A stretch of 49,376 bases of DNA from Acidimicrobiaceae bacterium (GCA_009835735.1 VXWX01000109.1:1-49376); one strand, 5' to 3'. Shown: positions 1 to 9,749, counted from the first letter of the stretch. The notes: generated from the sequence alone by a model not told the origin. A program made the numbers and translations.

Positions 1-1344
1 TTGCTCTACTACTTCTGGTAGGGCTGGGTGGATGTAGTACTGGTGGCGGGCCATCTGGTCGACGGTCAGGTCGAAGTGCATGCCCTGGATCAGCTGCTGG
101 ATCAGCGTGGACGCCTGGGGGCCGATGATGTGCGCGCCTAGCAGGCGGCGGGTCTCGGCGTGGGCGATCACCTTCACCGCGCTCTCGGTGTCCTCCATGG
201 CCCAGCCGTAGGCGGCCGAGCTGAAGGGCTGCACGTGGCTGCGATAGGGGAGTGAGCGCTCCCGGCATTCCCTCTCGGTCAGGCCGACGCTGGCCACCTG
301 GGGGTAGCCGAACACGGCGTGGGGGATGAAGCGGTGATCGACGCGGGCCGGGTCGTCGGGATGGGAGAGGTTGTGACGCACTACCCGGGCCTCGTGGTTG
401 GCGACATGCTTGAGCTGCACCGGGTTGGTCACGTCGCCCAGCGCCCACACACCTTCGGCGGTGGTCCTCAGCTGGTCGTCGGTGACCACGTAGCCGACGC
501 TGTCGGTGTCAATGCCGCCGGCAGCCACGTCGAGCCGGTCGCCGTTGGGTATACGGCCCGTGGCCACCAGCAGCTCGTCGGCCCGCAGTTCGGTGCGCTC
601 ACCCTGGTCACCCTGCACTACCAGCACTACCTCGGGTCCGTCGCGGCGCACGGCGAGCACCGGCGTGTTCATGCGAACATCGAAGCGGCGGCTGTAGGCC
701 GTAGTGAAGCGTTCCCGGATCTCGTTGTCCTCGCGCCGCAGGAAGGTGTCGCCTCGCAGCACGAACGTGACCTGCGAGCCGAAGGCGCCCACTACCGAGC
801 CCAGCTCGGCCGCGATGTAGCCCCCGCCGAGGACCACCAGCCGCTCCGGGAGGGCGTCGAGGCGCATGATCGTGTCGGAGGTGTGGTAGCCGCAGCTCTC
901 CAGGCCCTCGATGGCGGGAATGGCCGGGTGGGCTCCGGCCGCGACTACGACCTTGTCGGCAGTGATCGTCTCGTCTCCCACCGCCACGGTGCGCGGTCCG
1001 GTGAACCGGGCTGTGCCGGTGTACACGGTCACGTTGGGCAGCCCCATGCGGTAGTCGAGGCCGCCGGCGGCGATCGGGTCGATCCGGCCGAAGATCCGGT
1101 CGCGTATCGCGGGCCAGTCAGCGCCGTCGAAGCTGGTGTGGACACCGAGGCGCTCGGAGTCGGCGGCCAGCTCGGCCACCTCGGCGGCGTACACGAACAT
1201 CTTGGACGGGATGCACCCGACGTTGAGGCAGGTACCGCCGAACAGGCCGTGCTCGGCGATGGCGATGTCCCAGTCGTCGTGCTCGGGCCCGATCACCGAG
1301 TTGCCCGAGCCGGCGCCGATGATCAGCAGGTCGAAGTGGCGCAT
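1..1344 (-). CDS. mtr: Mycothione reductase, 3' end cut by window
   Basis: FAD/NADPH disulfide reductase that regenerates mycothiol from mycothione in the cytoplasm. Reading the minus strand from the ATG at 1344 gives an N-terminal dinucleotide-binding loop (GAGSGN, residues 10-15). The redox-active pair follows as GGTCLNVGC (Cys39 and Cys44), with the tail PSKMFVYAAE that I associate with mycothione reductase rather than glutathione or lipoamide reductases. Later come a second nucleotide-binding loop (LGGGYIAAE) and the FAD motif ending ALGDV. The last codons in the window read HPALPEVVEQ, the C-terminal His-Glu active-site segment, so about ten residues are missing out of a usual length near 460. 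It lies 27 bases downstream of the crotonase gene on the same strand and is probably co-transcribed. The alternative, dihydrolipoamide dehydrogenase, fits the motif surroundings less well. Confidence 0.88.
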   Translation of the reverse strand, partial: MRHFDLLIIGAGSGNSVIGPEHDDWDIAIAEHGLFGGTCLNVGCIPSKMFVYAAEVAELAADSERLGVHTSFDGADWPAIRDRIFGRIDPIAAGGLDYRMGLPNVTVYTGTARFTGPRTVAVGDETITADKVVVAAGAHPAIPAIEGLESCGYHTSDTIMRLDALPERLVVLGGGYIAAELGSVVGAFGSQVTFVLRGDTFLRREDNEIRERFTTAYSRRFDVRMNTPVLAVRRDGPEVVLVVQGDQGERTELRADELLVATGRIPNGDRLDVAAGGIDTDSVGYVVTDDQLRTTAEGVWALGDVTNPVQLKHVANHEARVVRHNLSHPDDPARVDHRFIPHAVFGYPQVASVGLTERECRERSLPYRSHVQPFSSAAYGWAMEDTESAVKVIAHAETRRLLGAHIIGPQASTLIQQLIQGMHFDLTVDQMARHQYYIHPALPEVVEQ

Positions 1345-1371
1345 CGAGCGCGGCACCCTACCGCCCGGCGG

Positions 1372-2175
1372 TCAGGTGCCGGTGAAGTTGGGGGTACGCT
1401 TTTCGGCGAAGGCCTTGGGGCCTTCCTTGGCGTCGTTGGAGCGGAACACCGCCTGCCCGTAGTCCCATTCGTGGCGCAGGGCGTCGTCGAGCTCCATGCC
1501 GTCGCACTCGTGCAGCGTGCGGGTGATCGCCGCGGAGGCCAGGGGGCCGTTGGCGGCCACCACCCCGGCGATCTCGAGAGCCTTCTCCAGGGCCTGGCCG
1601 TCGGGCACGACATGGCCGATCAGACCGATCTCGAGGGCTTCGGCCGCGCTGATGTGCTTGCCGGTGAGCAGGATCTCCGCCGCGTGGGTGTAGGGGATCT
1701 GGCGGGGCAGGCGCACCGCCGAGCCGCCCATCGGGTAGAGCGACCAGCGGACCTCGCTCACCCCGAAGCGGGCCGACTCGCCGGCCACCCTGATCTCCAT
1801 GGCCTGGAGGATCTCGGTGCCGCCCGCGATGGCCACGCCCTCCACCGCGGCCACGATGGGCTTGGTCGGCCGGTAGTGGCGGAACAGGGCCTTGTACACG
1901 ATGTCGGGGTCCTCGGCCATGCGGGCCCGGGTGTCGAGCGGGTCGCTCTGCTCGGCGTCGCCCGCCATGGCTCGCAGGTCCGCGCCCGAGCAGAAATTGC
2001 CCCCGGCCCCGGTCACCACGATGCAGCGCACGTCGGGATCCTTGGAGGCCTCCTCGTAGGCGTCGTACATGCGGATGAGCATCGGGCCCGTGATGGCGTT
2101 CATACGGGCCGGCCGGTTCATGGTGATGATCATCACATGGCCGTCGCGTTCGATCAGGGCATCAGGCATGGTCAA
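1372..2175 (-). CDS. Enoyl-CoA hydratase/isomerase (crotonase) family protein
   Basis: A 267-residue crotonase-fold enzyme acting on an acyl-CoA thioester, most likely in fatty-acid or related beta-oxidation. The oxyanion-hole segments are GNFCSGADL (residues 59-67) and VEGVAIAGGTEI (111-122). Both catalytic glutamates of hydratases have counterparts, Glu121 and Glu141 (FGVSEVRWSL), so hydratase activity is possible, although the loop after Glu141 departs from the classical PGxGGTQRL pattern. The start has a GGGGAG Shine-Dalgarno. It sits 34 bases after gcvP and 27 bases before mtr on the same strand. The substrate cannot be told from sequence, and the protein could be one of the many EchA paralogues of actinobacteria. 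Confidence 0.85.
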   Translation of the reverse strand: MTMPDALIERDGHVMIITMNRPARMNAITGPMLIRMYDAYEEASKDPDVRCIVVTGAGGNFCSGADLRAMAGDAEQSDPLDTRARMAEDPDIVYKALFRHYRPTKPIVAAVEGVAIAGGTEILQAMEIRVAGESARFGVSEVRWSLYPMGGSAVRLPRQIPYTHAAEILLTGKHISAAEALEIGLIGHVVPDGQALEKALEIAGVVAANGPLASAAITRTLHECDGMELDDALRHEWDYGQAVFRSNDAKEGPKAFAEKRTPNFTGT

Positions 2176-2209
2176 CTCCCCGGGTGTGGCTAGGCCAGCA
2201 AACGGCGTC

Positions 2210-5107
2210 TCAGCCTTCGAAGATTTCGGCTAGGTCCTCGATCGGCGGGCACGCGCACATGATGTTGCGGTCGCCGTAGGCCCCGTCGATGCGGCCCACC
2301 GGCGACCAGTACTTGTTGGCCCGTTCGTGCGCCTCCGGGTAGGCAGCCTCGGTGCGGGTGTAGGGGTGGGTCCACTCGTCCGCGGTCACGTCCTCGCAGG
2401 TATGCGGGGCGTTCACCAGCGGGTTGTCGTCGGCAGGCCACTCGCCCCGGCCCACCCGCTGGGCCTCCTCGGCGATGGCCAGCATGGCGTCGCAGAACCG
2501 GTCCAGCTCGGCCTTGCCCTCCGACTCGGTGGGCTCGATCATCAGCGTGCCCGCCACCGGGAAGCTCATGGTCGGGGCGTGGAAGCCGTAGTCGATCAAT
2601 CGCTTTGCGATGTCGTCCACGGTGATGCCGCAGGTGTCCCGCAGCACCCGGGTGTCGATGATGCACTCGTGGGCCACGAAGCCCTCCGATCCGGTGTAGA
2701 GGATCGGGTAGGCCTCGCTGAGCCGGGCCGCCACGTAGTTGGCGTTGAGGATGGCGACCTCGGTGGCCCGCTTCAGGCCCTCGGCTCCCATCATGTGGAT
2801 GTACATCCACGGGATGGCCAGGATGCCTGCCGATCCCCACGGCGCGGCCGCGATCGGCCCCGGCCCGGTCGGGGGTCCCGCCACCGGCGCCAGCGGATGG
2901 TTGGGCATGAACGGGATCAGATGCTCAGCCACGCCGATGGGCCCGACCCCCGGGCCTCCTCCGCCGTGGGGGATGCAGAACGTCTTGTGCAGGTTGATGT
3001 GGCTGACGTCGGCGCCGAACCGGCCCGGCCGGGCCAGGCCCACCATGGCGTTGAGGTTGGCCCCGTCGAGGTAGACCTGCCCGCCATGCTCGTGGACGAC
3101 GTCGCAGATGTGGCGCACCGCCGTCTCGAACACGCCGTGGGTAGACGGGTAGGTGATCATCAGGGCGGCCAGGGTGTCGCTGTGGTCGACGGCCTTGCGC
3201 TTGAGGTCGTCCACGTCGACGTTGCCCATGTCGTCGCAGTCGACCACCACCACCCGCATCCCGGCCATCACTGCGCTGGCCGCGTTGGTTCCGTGGGCCG
3301 ATGACGGGATCAGGCACACGTCGCGGCCGACGTCGTCCCGGCTGCGGTGGTAGGCCCGGATGGCCAGCAGACCGGCCAACTCGCCCTGGGCTCCGCTGTT
3401 GGGCTGCAGCGACACCGCCGCGAAGCCGGTGATCTCGGCCAGCCAGTGCTCCAACTGGTCGATCAGGCGCTGGTAGCCGACGGTCTGGTCCAGGGGAGCG
3501 AAGGGGTGCATGTTGGCCAGTTCGGGCCAGCTCACCGGCTCCATCTCGGTGGCCGCGTTGAGCTTCATCGTGCACGAGCCGAGCGGGATCATCGACCGGT
3601 CGAGGGCGATGTCGCGGTTAACCAGCCGGCGCATGTAGCGAACCAGCTCGGTCTCGCTGCGGAAGGCCGAGAAGATCGGGTGCGACAGCGGGGGAGTGGT
3701 GCGCCGGTACTCGGGGGGCCGGGGGTCGTCGACGATGCGGTCCAGGATCCGGAAGTCGGCCCGGTAGCCGAATGCCTTCCACACCGCCTCCAAGTCGGCG
3801 GGAGTAGTTCTCTCGTCGACGGTGGCGGAGACGGTGTCGGCATCGACGCGGCGCAGGTTGACGCCGCCGGCCAGAGCCACCGCGATCACCTTGTCGGCCC
3901 GGCCAGGCACGCGGATGCACACCGTGTCGAAGAACTGATCGTGGACTATCTCTATGCCGTTCTCCTGCAACCCGTGGGCCAGGATGGCGGCCACCCGGTT
4001 CACCCGCCCCGCGATCTTGGACAGCCCCTCGGGTCCGTGATGGATGGCGTACATCGACGCCATCACGGCCAGCAGCACCTGGGAGGTGCAGATGTTGGAG
4101 GTGGCCTTCTCGCGGCGGATGTGCTGTTCTCGCGTCTGGAGGGCCAACCGCAGCGCCTGGCGGCCGGCGTCGTCCTTGGACACCCCGACCAGGCGGCCGG
4201 GCAGCGCCCGCTGGTAGTCCTCGCGCACCGCGATGTAGGCGGCGTGCGGGCCTCCGAAGCTCATGGGAACGCCGAAGCGCTGGGTGGAGCCCACCACCAC
4301 GTCGGCCCCCACCTCTCCCGGCGGGGTGAGCACGCAGAGGGCCAGCGGGTCGGCGGCCACCGCTACCAGAGTGTCGGAGCCGTGGGCCCGCTCGATGATG
4401 GATCGCAGGTCGGGGATGGCTCCGGTAGTGCCCGGATACTGCACCAGCAGGCCGAACACGCCTTCCAGGTCGGCGGTGGCCGGATCGCAGACCACGACCT
4501 CCAGGCCGATCGGCTCGGCCCGGGCCTCCACCACCGCGATGGTCTGGGGATGGCAGGCCTCGTCCACCGCGAAGCAGTCGCCCTGGCGGCCCCGGCCAAC
4601 CCGGTGCAGCAGGGTCATGGCCTCGGCCGCGGCGGTGGCCTCGTCCAGCAGCGAGGCGTTGGCCAGGTCCATGGCCGTCAGCTCGCTGACCATGGTCTGG
4701 AAGTTGAGCAGGGCCTCCAGGCGACCCTGGGAGATCTCGGGCTGGTACGGGGTGTAGGCCGTGTACCAGCCTGGGTTCTCGAACACGTTGCGCCGGATGA
4801 CGGCCGGCGTGATGGTCTGGTGGTAGCCCATGCCGATCATCGAGACCATCAGGCGGTTGGAGCGGGCCATCTCGAGCAACTCGTCGTAGTCGGTCAGGCG
4901 GGGCCCGAGGGTGGGCAACTCCATCGGCTCGCGCTGGCGGACGTCGTGGGGCACGGTGCGGTCGATCAACTCGTCGAGGTCGGCAACGCCGACCTTCGCA
5001 AGCATCTCGGTGATGTCTTGGGGAGTCGGACCTATGTGGCGGCTATGGAAGGCCCGCCGGTCGCGGAGATCGTCAAACCGGGGCCTGGCACGTCTGGTGT
5101 CTGTCAT
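2210..5107 (-). CDS. gcvP: Glycine dehydrogenase (decarboxylating), P-protein
   Basis: PLP enzyme that decarboxylates glycine and passes the aminomethyl group to the lipoyl arm of GcvH in the glycine cleavage complex. At 965 residues it is the fused form with both P-protein halves, similar in length to the Escherichia coli enzyme. Landmarks are the N-terminal FHSRHIGPT segment, [15 protein letters not shown] in the first half, and the PLP-lysine motif with [17 protein letters not shown] (Lys708) in the second half. gcvT and gcvH are not in the window, so the rest of the complex is encoded elsewhere. The ATG at 5107 has no Shine-Dalgarno but a TAGATT hexamer nine bases upstream, suggesting a leaderless or very short-leader mRNA. 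No glycine riboswitch fits in the 52-base upstream gap. Confidence 0.97.
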   Translation of the reverse strand: MTDTRRARPRFDDLRDRRAFHSRHIGPTPQDITEMLAKVGVADLDELIDRTVPHDVRQREPMELPTLGPRLTDYDELLEMARSNRLMVSMIGMGYHQTITPAVIRRNVFENPGWYTAYTPYQPEISQGRLEALLNFQTMVSELTAMDLANASLLDEATAAAEAMTLLHRVGRGRQGDCFAVDEACHPQTIAVVEARAEPIGLEVVVCDPATADLEGVFGLLVQYPGTTGAIPDLRSIIERAHGSDTLVAVAADPLALCVLTPPGEVGADVVVGSTQRFGVPMSFGGPHAAYIAVREDYQRALPGRLVGVSKDDAGRQALRLALQTREQHIRREKATSNICTSQVLLAVMASMYAIHHGPEGLSKIAGRVNRVAAILAHGLQENGIEIVHDQFFDTVCIRVPGRADKVIAVALAGGVNLRRVDADTVSATVDERTTPADLEAVWKAFGYRADFRILDRIVDDPRPPEYRRTTPPLSHPIFSAFRSETELVRYMRRLVNRDIALDRSMIPLGSCTMKLNAATEMEPVSWPELANMHPFAPLDQTVGYQRLIDQLEHWLAEITGFAAVSLQPNSGAQGELAGLLAIRAYHRSRDDVGRDVCLIPSSAHGTNAASAVMAGMRVVVVDCDDMGNVDVDDLKRKAVDHSDTLAALMITYPSTHGVFETAVRHICDVVHEHGGQVYLDGANLNAMVGLARPGRFGADVSHINLHKTFCIPHGGGGPGVGPIGVAEHLIPFMPNHPLAPVAGPPTGPGPIAAAPWGSAGILAIPWMYIHMMGAEGLKRATEVAILNANYVAARLSEAYPILYTGSEGFVAHECIIDTRVLRDTCGITVDDIAKRLIDYGFHAPTMSFPVAGTLMIEPTESEGKAELDRFCDAMLAIAEEAQRVGRGEWPADDNPLVNAPHTCEDVTADEWTHPYTRTEAAYPEAHERANKYWSPVGRIDGAYGDRNIMCACPPIEDLAEIFEG

Positions 5108-5116
5108 CGATACGCA

Positions 5117-5122
5117 AATCTA
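5117..5122 (-). promoter_or_regulatory. Candidate -10 element of gcvP (leaderless type)
   Basis: TAGATT on the minus strand, separated by nine bases from the gcvP ATG. No Shine-Dalgarno intervenes. It matches the TAnnnT pattern seen before many first genes in this window. Confidence 0.5.
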
Positions 5123-5159
5123 CCCAGAGGACCAAGCCAGCCCCTATCCGGCTCGGCCG

Positions 5160-6302
5160 CTAGGAGAAGAGGTCGCCCCGGTCGGTCAGGCCCAGCTTGG
5201 GGAACGGACCGAAGAAGCCGTGCTCGTACAGGCCGTAGCCCTCCTGGGGGCCCCTGTCCGGATCGTCGTAGGTGAAGCGGGCCACCGAGTCCACCACCCC
5301 GTACTGGCCCAGTCCCCTGATCTCGCTCACCTTGTAGGCCCGGGCCTGCTCGACCAGTTCCTCGCCCTGCCACATGCCGTGGCGCCAGTCGGGTTCGACC
5401 CCGTAGCCCGCTCCGATGGAGATGAAGTTGGTGGCAAGCGGCTCGACATGGACGGTGATCGGTCCGCCCGGCGCTTCGGGGAACGTGATGTGCGACCCGG
5501 ACAGCAGGCGGGTGCCGCTGATGGCGTCATGGACCCACTCGGGCCGCCCGAGGTAGTCGCGGGGCCGATCGGGGTCGGTCCACACCCGCATGCCGGTCTG
5601 CATCGTCCGGTTGCCGTCGGGCTCCTCATGGCACAGGTAGATGACCCAGTGGTCGCCGTAGTCGGCGGGCATGTAGTTCCACATGCCTCCCAGCACCGAA
5701 ATGGTCTGGCGGATGCCGTCGGGCTGCTTCTCGCCGACGGGGCGCACGCCCCACGACCGGTCGCGGGCCCCGCCGCAGCGGTCCGGGGTGACCGCTATGT
5801 CGGTCCCGTCCACGGTGAGGGTGCCCTCCCAGCGTCCGAGCTGGGCGAACCGCTGGGTGTTGAACACCAGCGTGCCCCGGGTCCGCAGGTACTGGCGGGG
5901 CTCTTCGAAGGGGTCGATGGGGGAGGTCCAGGTGACGTCCATGGCGAGCTGCGAGTCGGCCGGCCGGTCCGGTTCGACGATCACCCGCAGCTTGCGCAGC
6001 GGCTCGACCACCTCGACCCGCACCGGCCCCACCGAGATGTCGGAGCGGTCGGTGAGGGGCTTGCTTGCCCTCACGACAGAGTGATCGTCGCCGCGGGTTA
6101 CCGCCAGATAGGCGTCGGTGGTGCCCAGGTTGGGGTACTGGCCCAGCCCGAAGATGGCGAAGTACTCACCGCTGGAGGGATGCAGGTTGAAGTAGTAGCG
6201 GTCGTAGAAGTTGCGGTCCGAGGTGGCCGGATGGCGCACGTACTCGGAGGTCTGGTGGACCGGGAAGTCGTCCCAGGCCGAGATCGATCGATACGAGTTC
6301 AT
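5160..6302 (-). CDS. Conserved lipocalin-like (CrtC/AttH-type fold) protein of unknown function
   Basis: A 380-residue soluble protein with no signal peptide or membrane segment. It opens with YRSISAWDDFPVHQT and HPATSDRNFYDRYYFNLH, and has a DRSWGVRP motif near residue 180 followed by many beta-strand-like stretches. I have seen this arrangement in widespread actinobacterial and proteobacterial hypothetical proteins distantly related to hydroxyneurosporene synthase (CrtC) and AttH lipocalin-like families. No enzymatic activity is assigned with confidence. It lies between gcvP and the large surface protease gene, all on the minus strand, with gaps of 52 and 42 bases. A TAGCGT hexamer eight bases before the ATG points to its own leaderless promoter. 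Confidence 0.6.
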   Translation of the reverse strand: MNSYRSISAWDDFPVHQTSEYVRHPATSDRNFYDRYYFNLHPSSGEYFAIFGLGQYPNLGTTDAYLAVTRGDDHSVVRASKPLTDRSDISVGPVRVEVVEPLRKLRVIVEPDRPADSQLAMDVTWTSPIDPFEEPRQYLRTRGTLVFNTQRFAQLGRWEGTLTVDGTDIAVTPDRCGGARDRSWGVRPVGEKQPDGIRQTISVLGGMWNYMPADYGDHWVIYLCHEEPDGNRTMQTGMRVWTDPDRPRDYLGRPEWVHDAISGTRLLSGSHITFPEAPGGPITVHVEPLATNFISIGAGYGVEPDWRHGMWQGEELVEQARAYKVSEIRGLGQYGVVDSVARFTYDDPDRGPQEGYGLYEHGFFGPFPKLGLTDRGDLFS

Positions 6303-6310
6303 GGACGGGC

Positions 6311-6316
6311 ACGCTA
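6311..6316 (-). promoter_or_regulatory. Candidate -10 element of the lipocalin-like gene (leaderless type)
   Basis: TAGCGT on the minus strand, eight bases before the ATG at 6302, with no Shine-Dalgarno between. Confidence 0.45.
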
Positions 6317-6344
6317 TCGGCGGGCCCGCCGGGCGATCGCAGCG

Positions 6345-9300
6345 CTAGCCGCCGGCTGTTCTGGTGATAGTGACGGTGTGGGTGTCGCCGCCGTCAGCAA
6401 CCACGGTGACCGTGTAGCCCCGCACCGTCACGCTTTCTCCGACGGCCAGCAGCGGGTAGTCGTCGAAGTGGGCGTTGCCGGGGTCGCCGGCGAGCTTGAC
6501 GGGCAGCAGGCCAGAGCTGATCGATGCATTGACGGTGTACACCAGCACCCCTTCGGCCAGCAGTTGTCCTCCCGAGTCGTACCCCGTGCTGCGCCTGCTC
6601 TCGATGACGATCACTTGGGTGTCCGAAAGTGGCACAGCGGCCATCGCGATGCCGTCGCCCGGGTCGGCGATAGGGCTGAGAACGACCGTCGCCTGCTGCT
6701 CGGCGACGCACTGCACCTGAGGGTCATCAAGCCAGCCGAGCTGCCAGCGGCTCCAGGCCAGCATCTCACGTGCCCCGAAATAGCCGCCCCGGCCCGCCGG
6801 ACCGTAAGCCCTCAGGCCCATCGGACCGAAATCAGTGAGGGCCCATGTCTCGTCCCCGGCGTCTTGGGGAGCGTCGTGGCGGGTCACGTCGTAGGGGTAC
6901 AGGTCCGTCAGTCCGAGAAGGTGTAGCAATTCGTGGGCCCCGACGACACCCCATGGCTGGCCGGCGTGGGTCCCGTCGACGCGGAAGGTATTGACGAACA
7001 GAGTCTGGACGGTGCCCTCCTGCGTCTCGATCCGCTCTCCCGCCGTTGAGCCTCCGGCGAAGTGAGACCTGGGGTGGACCACCATCAACGCGTCGACTCC
7101 CGTGAAGTCGAACTCGGGGTCGGCCAGCGCGACTGCCTCCTCGACGATTCCGAGCTGCACCGACTGGCTCTGGACCGAGGAGCCGTGGAGGTAGTGAACA
7201 TGGTCGTGCTCGGCCCTAAGCCACCCGTGGTGGGGTATCAAGTCGACGCGCAGCCGGCCGTAGCTGGACGCGTTCAGGAATCTCTCCATGAAGGGAAGGC
7301 CCAGTTCGGCCTCATGGCGGGTGGAATAGCGGGCAGCCGCGTCGGGGAAGTCCACAAACAGCACCGCCACCCGCAGCGTCCCGGTAGAGGGCAAAGCCGA
7401 CCGAGGCAGGGGGAACCCGGCAGTAGTGCCGCCCCGAGTGCCCCGAGGCCGGCACTCGCCCGGGTCAAAGAGAGTGGACTCTGTATCCGTCACCACGTCC
7501 GATGGAGGGTGCACGACACGGGCGAGGCCCCAGCAGGTGACGGTGCCGTCGGTCCGCCGCCCGCAGGAGTATTCCCGGTCGGCCGTCACCTCTTCGAACC
7601 TGCCTCGCGGAGCAGTCGACTGTCCGTAGTGGTTGTCGCCCCAGCAGACGACGGTGCCATCGGTGCCCACCGCGCAGGAGTGGCGGGTTCCCGTCGCAAG
7701 GTTCTTGAAGCTGCCCGCGGGGGCGTCGGTCTGACCTCTGCTGTTGTCGCCCCAGCATGCAACGGTACCGTCGGTTCTCAGACCGCACGAAAACTGGGCA
7801 CCGGCCGCGACGGCCTTGAACGAGCCTGCAGGGGCGTCGGTCTGGCCCTGAGAGTTGCTGCCCCAGCACATGATGGCTCCATCGGAGCGCAGTCCGCACG
7901 AGTGCCATCCGCCGACCGACACGGTCACCGCCCGGAAGGGGCCGTCGGGAGCATCGGGCTGATCCCCCCAGCAGGTGACGGTACCGTCGGTTCTCAGACC
8001 GCACGAGTGCAGGTACCCGGCTGCGATAGCGCTAAACCGATCCCGGGGCACGAATGTCTCGCCGTGCGAGTCGGCACCCCAGCACGATGCCGTGCCGTCG
8101 GTTCGCAGCCCGCAGGTGAACCAATCGCTAGCGGACACCTCGGTGAACTCGCCGTCAGGCACGTTCAGCTGGCCCGACGCATTCCCGCCCGTGCAGGTCA
8201 GCGAGCCGTCGACGCGCACACCGCACAAGTGGAGGAGACCCGCGTCGATGGAGGTGTACCGCCCTGCGGGCGCTCCCGTGTGGTGTATCGAATCGCCGCC
8301 CCAGCAAACGGCGACACCTGCGGCGGTCAACGCACATGAGTGGCCTTCCCCAGCCGCAACCGCAACGTAATTCCCCGGCGGTGCGTCGGCTTGCCCCAGC
8401 CAGTTGGTGCCCCAGCAGGCGATGCCGCCATCGACGCGAACCCCGCACGAATGGCCGGATCCAACGCTGACCGCTCTGAACGAACCCTGCGGCGGGTCGG
8501 CTTGGCCGGCCCAGTTCGCGCCCCAGCAATCGATGGCAGCGTCGACGCGCACACCGCACGAGTGCATGCGCCCCACGTCAATAGCGACGAATTCGCCCGC
8601 GGGCACCCGGCCTTCGTGGGACCGGCCCCAGCAGGTGATGGAGCCGTCGGCTCTCAGGCCGCACGACTGCTCGTCGCCAACCGCGACCGCACTGAACTGG
8701 CCGTCCGGCGGGTCGGCTCTGCCGTTCCAGTTCACTCCCCAGCAGTCGATCGAGCCGTCGGTGCGCAGCCCGCAGGAGTGTCCCCACCCTGCCGACAATG
8801 AGGTGAAGCGTCCCGTCGGCGAGTTCGCCTGCCCTACGTCGTTTCTGCCCCAGCAGTCGACTGTGCCGTCGAGACGCAGGCCACAGGAATGGTGGGCTCC
8901 ACCAGCGATCGCCTTGAACTGTCCCCTAGGAACTTCCGACTGACCGAACGAATCGCTGCCCCAGCAGTCGATCGAGCTGTCGACGCGCCGGCCGCAGGAA
9001 TGCCACCAGCCGGCATCGATTGTGGTGAACCACTCCAATGAGGGTCGCGGGATGAGGTCAAGGGCGCGGGCCAGGAAGCTGGCCATCTCGCCACGGGTCA
9101 CGGAGTCGGCGGGGCAGTATCGCAGCGGATCCCCGCCGCAGCCTCCGGTGATGGCTGCCGCGGCCAGCGCATCGATGTTGGCCGCGTGAAAACCACCGCT
9201 GACATCAGTGAACCCCGCAGGCGGAGCCAGTTCAAGATCAAACGCCCTCTTGAGGAAGGTCGCCATCTCAGCCCGAGTGACATCTCCCTGAGGGCAGAAA

Positions 9301-9710
9301 CCGCCCAGCTCGGCGGCGCACCCCGTCGTCACTTCCAATGCGTAGAGCCGGTCGACAAACGGCGCCCACCACCGCTCAGCATCGATATCCGTGAAACGCG
9401 AGGCATCCATCGGGGCGGGATCAGTGCCGTCGAGGACCCGCACCAGCCACACCGCCATCTCCCAGCGCTTGAGCGGCTCATTCGGACAGATCAACCCCTC
9501 ACCGCATTCCATCCCGGCGAGCACACCCAAAGACGCCAACCCATCCAGCGCTACCTCATGCACGCTCCCGTCATCGTCGCTGAAGTATCCCCCAGTCCCT
9601 TCATCTGCAACCGCGCGGCTCGGCACGGCCGCTAGCGACGCCCCAACAACAGCAAGCACCACCCCGGCCCACAGCGCCACACGACCGGGATCTGATGCTC
9701 TTCTCATCAC
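6345..9710 (-). CDS. Exported SLH-RCC1 repeat-M6-like metalloprotease fusion protein
   Basis: A 1121-residue predicted surface protein. An N-terminal signal peptide (RRASDPGR followed by a hydrophobic core, likely cleaved after the Ala-rich stretch near residue 35) precedes three SLH-like repeats at about residues 42-94, 106-158 and 167-220; each carries the signature FCP/YCP..VTR.EMA.FL.RA or a close variant. From about 228 to 755 there are 14 RCC1-type repeats with paired cysteines (SCGLR.DG...CWG....GQ...P.G.F..V..G), which would suit two seven-bladed propellers. The C-terminal third resembles M6 (immune inhibitor A) proteases and contains HELLHLLGLTD (residues 926-936), a complete HExxHxxGxxD zinc site. 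The start is ambiguous: GTG at 9710 or the adjacent ATG at 9707. The role is probably extracellular or wall-anchored proteolysis; the substrate is unknown. Confidence 0.8.
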   Translation of the reverse strand: MMRRASDPGRVALWAGVVLAVVGASLAAVPSRAVADEGTGGYFSDDDGSVHEVALDGLASLGVLAGMECGEGLICPNEPLKRWEMAVWLVRVLDGTDPAPMDASRFTDIDAERWWAPFVDRLYALEVTTGCAAELGGFCPQGDVTRAEMATFLKRAFDLELAPPAGFTDVSGGFHAANIDALAAAAITGGCGGDPLRYCPADSVTRGEMASFLARALDLIPRPSLEWFTTIDAGWWHSCGRRVDSSIDCWGSDSFGQSEVPRGQFKAIAGGAHHSCGLRLDGTVDCWGRNDVGQANSPTGRFTSLSAGWGHSCGLRTDGSIDCWGVNWNGRADPPDGQFSAVAVGDEQSCGLRADGSITCWGRSHEGRVPAGEFVAIDVGRMHSCGVRVDAAIDCWGANWAGQADPPQGSFRAVSVGSGHSCGVRVDGGIACWGTNWLGQADAPPGNYVAVAAGEGHSCALTAAGVAVCWGGDSIHHTGAPAGRYTSIDAGLLHLCGVRVDGSLTCTGGNASGQLNVPDGEFTEVSASDWFTCGLRTDGTASCWGADSHGETFVPRDRFSAIAAGYLHSCGLRTDGTVTCWGDQPDAPDGPFRAVTVSVGGWHSCGLRSDGAIMCWGSNSQGQTDAPAGSFKAVAAGAQFSCGLRTDGTVACWGDNSRGQTDAPAGSFKNLATGTRHSCAVGTDGTVVCWGDNHYGQSTAPRGRFEEVTADREYSCGRRTDGTVTCWGLARVVHPPSDVVTDTESTLFDPGECRPRGTRGGTTAGFPLPRSALPSTGTLRVAVLFVDFPDAAARYSTRHEAELGLPFMERFLNASSYGRLRVDLIPHHGWLRAEHDHVHYLHGSSVQSQSVQLGIVEEAVALADPEFDFTGVDALMVVHPRSHFAGGSTAGERIETQEGTVQTLFVNTFRVDGTHAGQPWGVVGAHELLHLLGLTDLYPYDVTRHDAPQDAGDETWALTDFGPMGLRAYGPAGRGGYFGAREMLAWSRWQLGWLDDPQVQCVAEQQATVVLSPIADPGDGIAMAAVPLSDTQVIVIESRRSTGYDSGGQLLAEGVLVYTVNASISSGLLPVKLAGDPGNAHFDDYPLLAVGESVTVRGYTVTVVADGGDTHTVTITRTAGG
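7500..9030 (-). repeat. Array of 14 RCC1-type coding repeats
   Basis: In-gene tandem repeats of roughly 36-37 codons, each encoding a Cys-x-x-Arg...Cys-Trp-Gly unit. Repeat 8 has CTG in place of CWG; repeats 4 and 10 are shorter. DNA identity is high in places: the 29 bases at 7762-7790 recur exactly at 7978-8006, suggesting recent duplication or gene conversion. The boundaries given are approximate. Confidence 0.8.
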
Positions 9711-9714
9711 CTTC

Positions 9715-9749
9715 TACGATGCACAACTCTGGCCTCTTGTTGCATCGTA
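9715..9749. repeat. Perfect 9-bp inverted repeat just upstream of the surface protease gene
   Basis: TACGATGCA at 9715-9723 is mirrored by TGCATCGTA at 9741-9749 with a 17-base spacer. On the minus-strand transcript the 3' arm ends about four bases before the GTG start, so the hairpin would sit against the translation start. It could be a protein-binding operator or an RNA element controlling translation. Confidence 0.6.

Noticed and set aside
319-2193. Long plus-strand open frame across the mtr/crotonase genes
   Set aside because: Antisense to well-supported genes; composition is the His/Gly/Val-rich shadow typical of GC-rich coding DNA, with no recognisable domain. The same holds for long frames antisense to gcvP, fabD, rpsA, polA and uvrA.
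5108-5159. Glycine riboswitch upstream of gcvP
   Set aside because: The gap is only 52 bases and the promoter candidate lies nine bases from the start, leaving no room for an aptamer.
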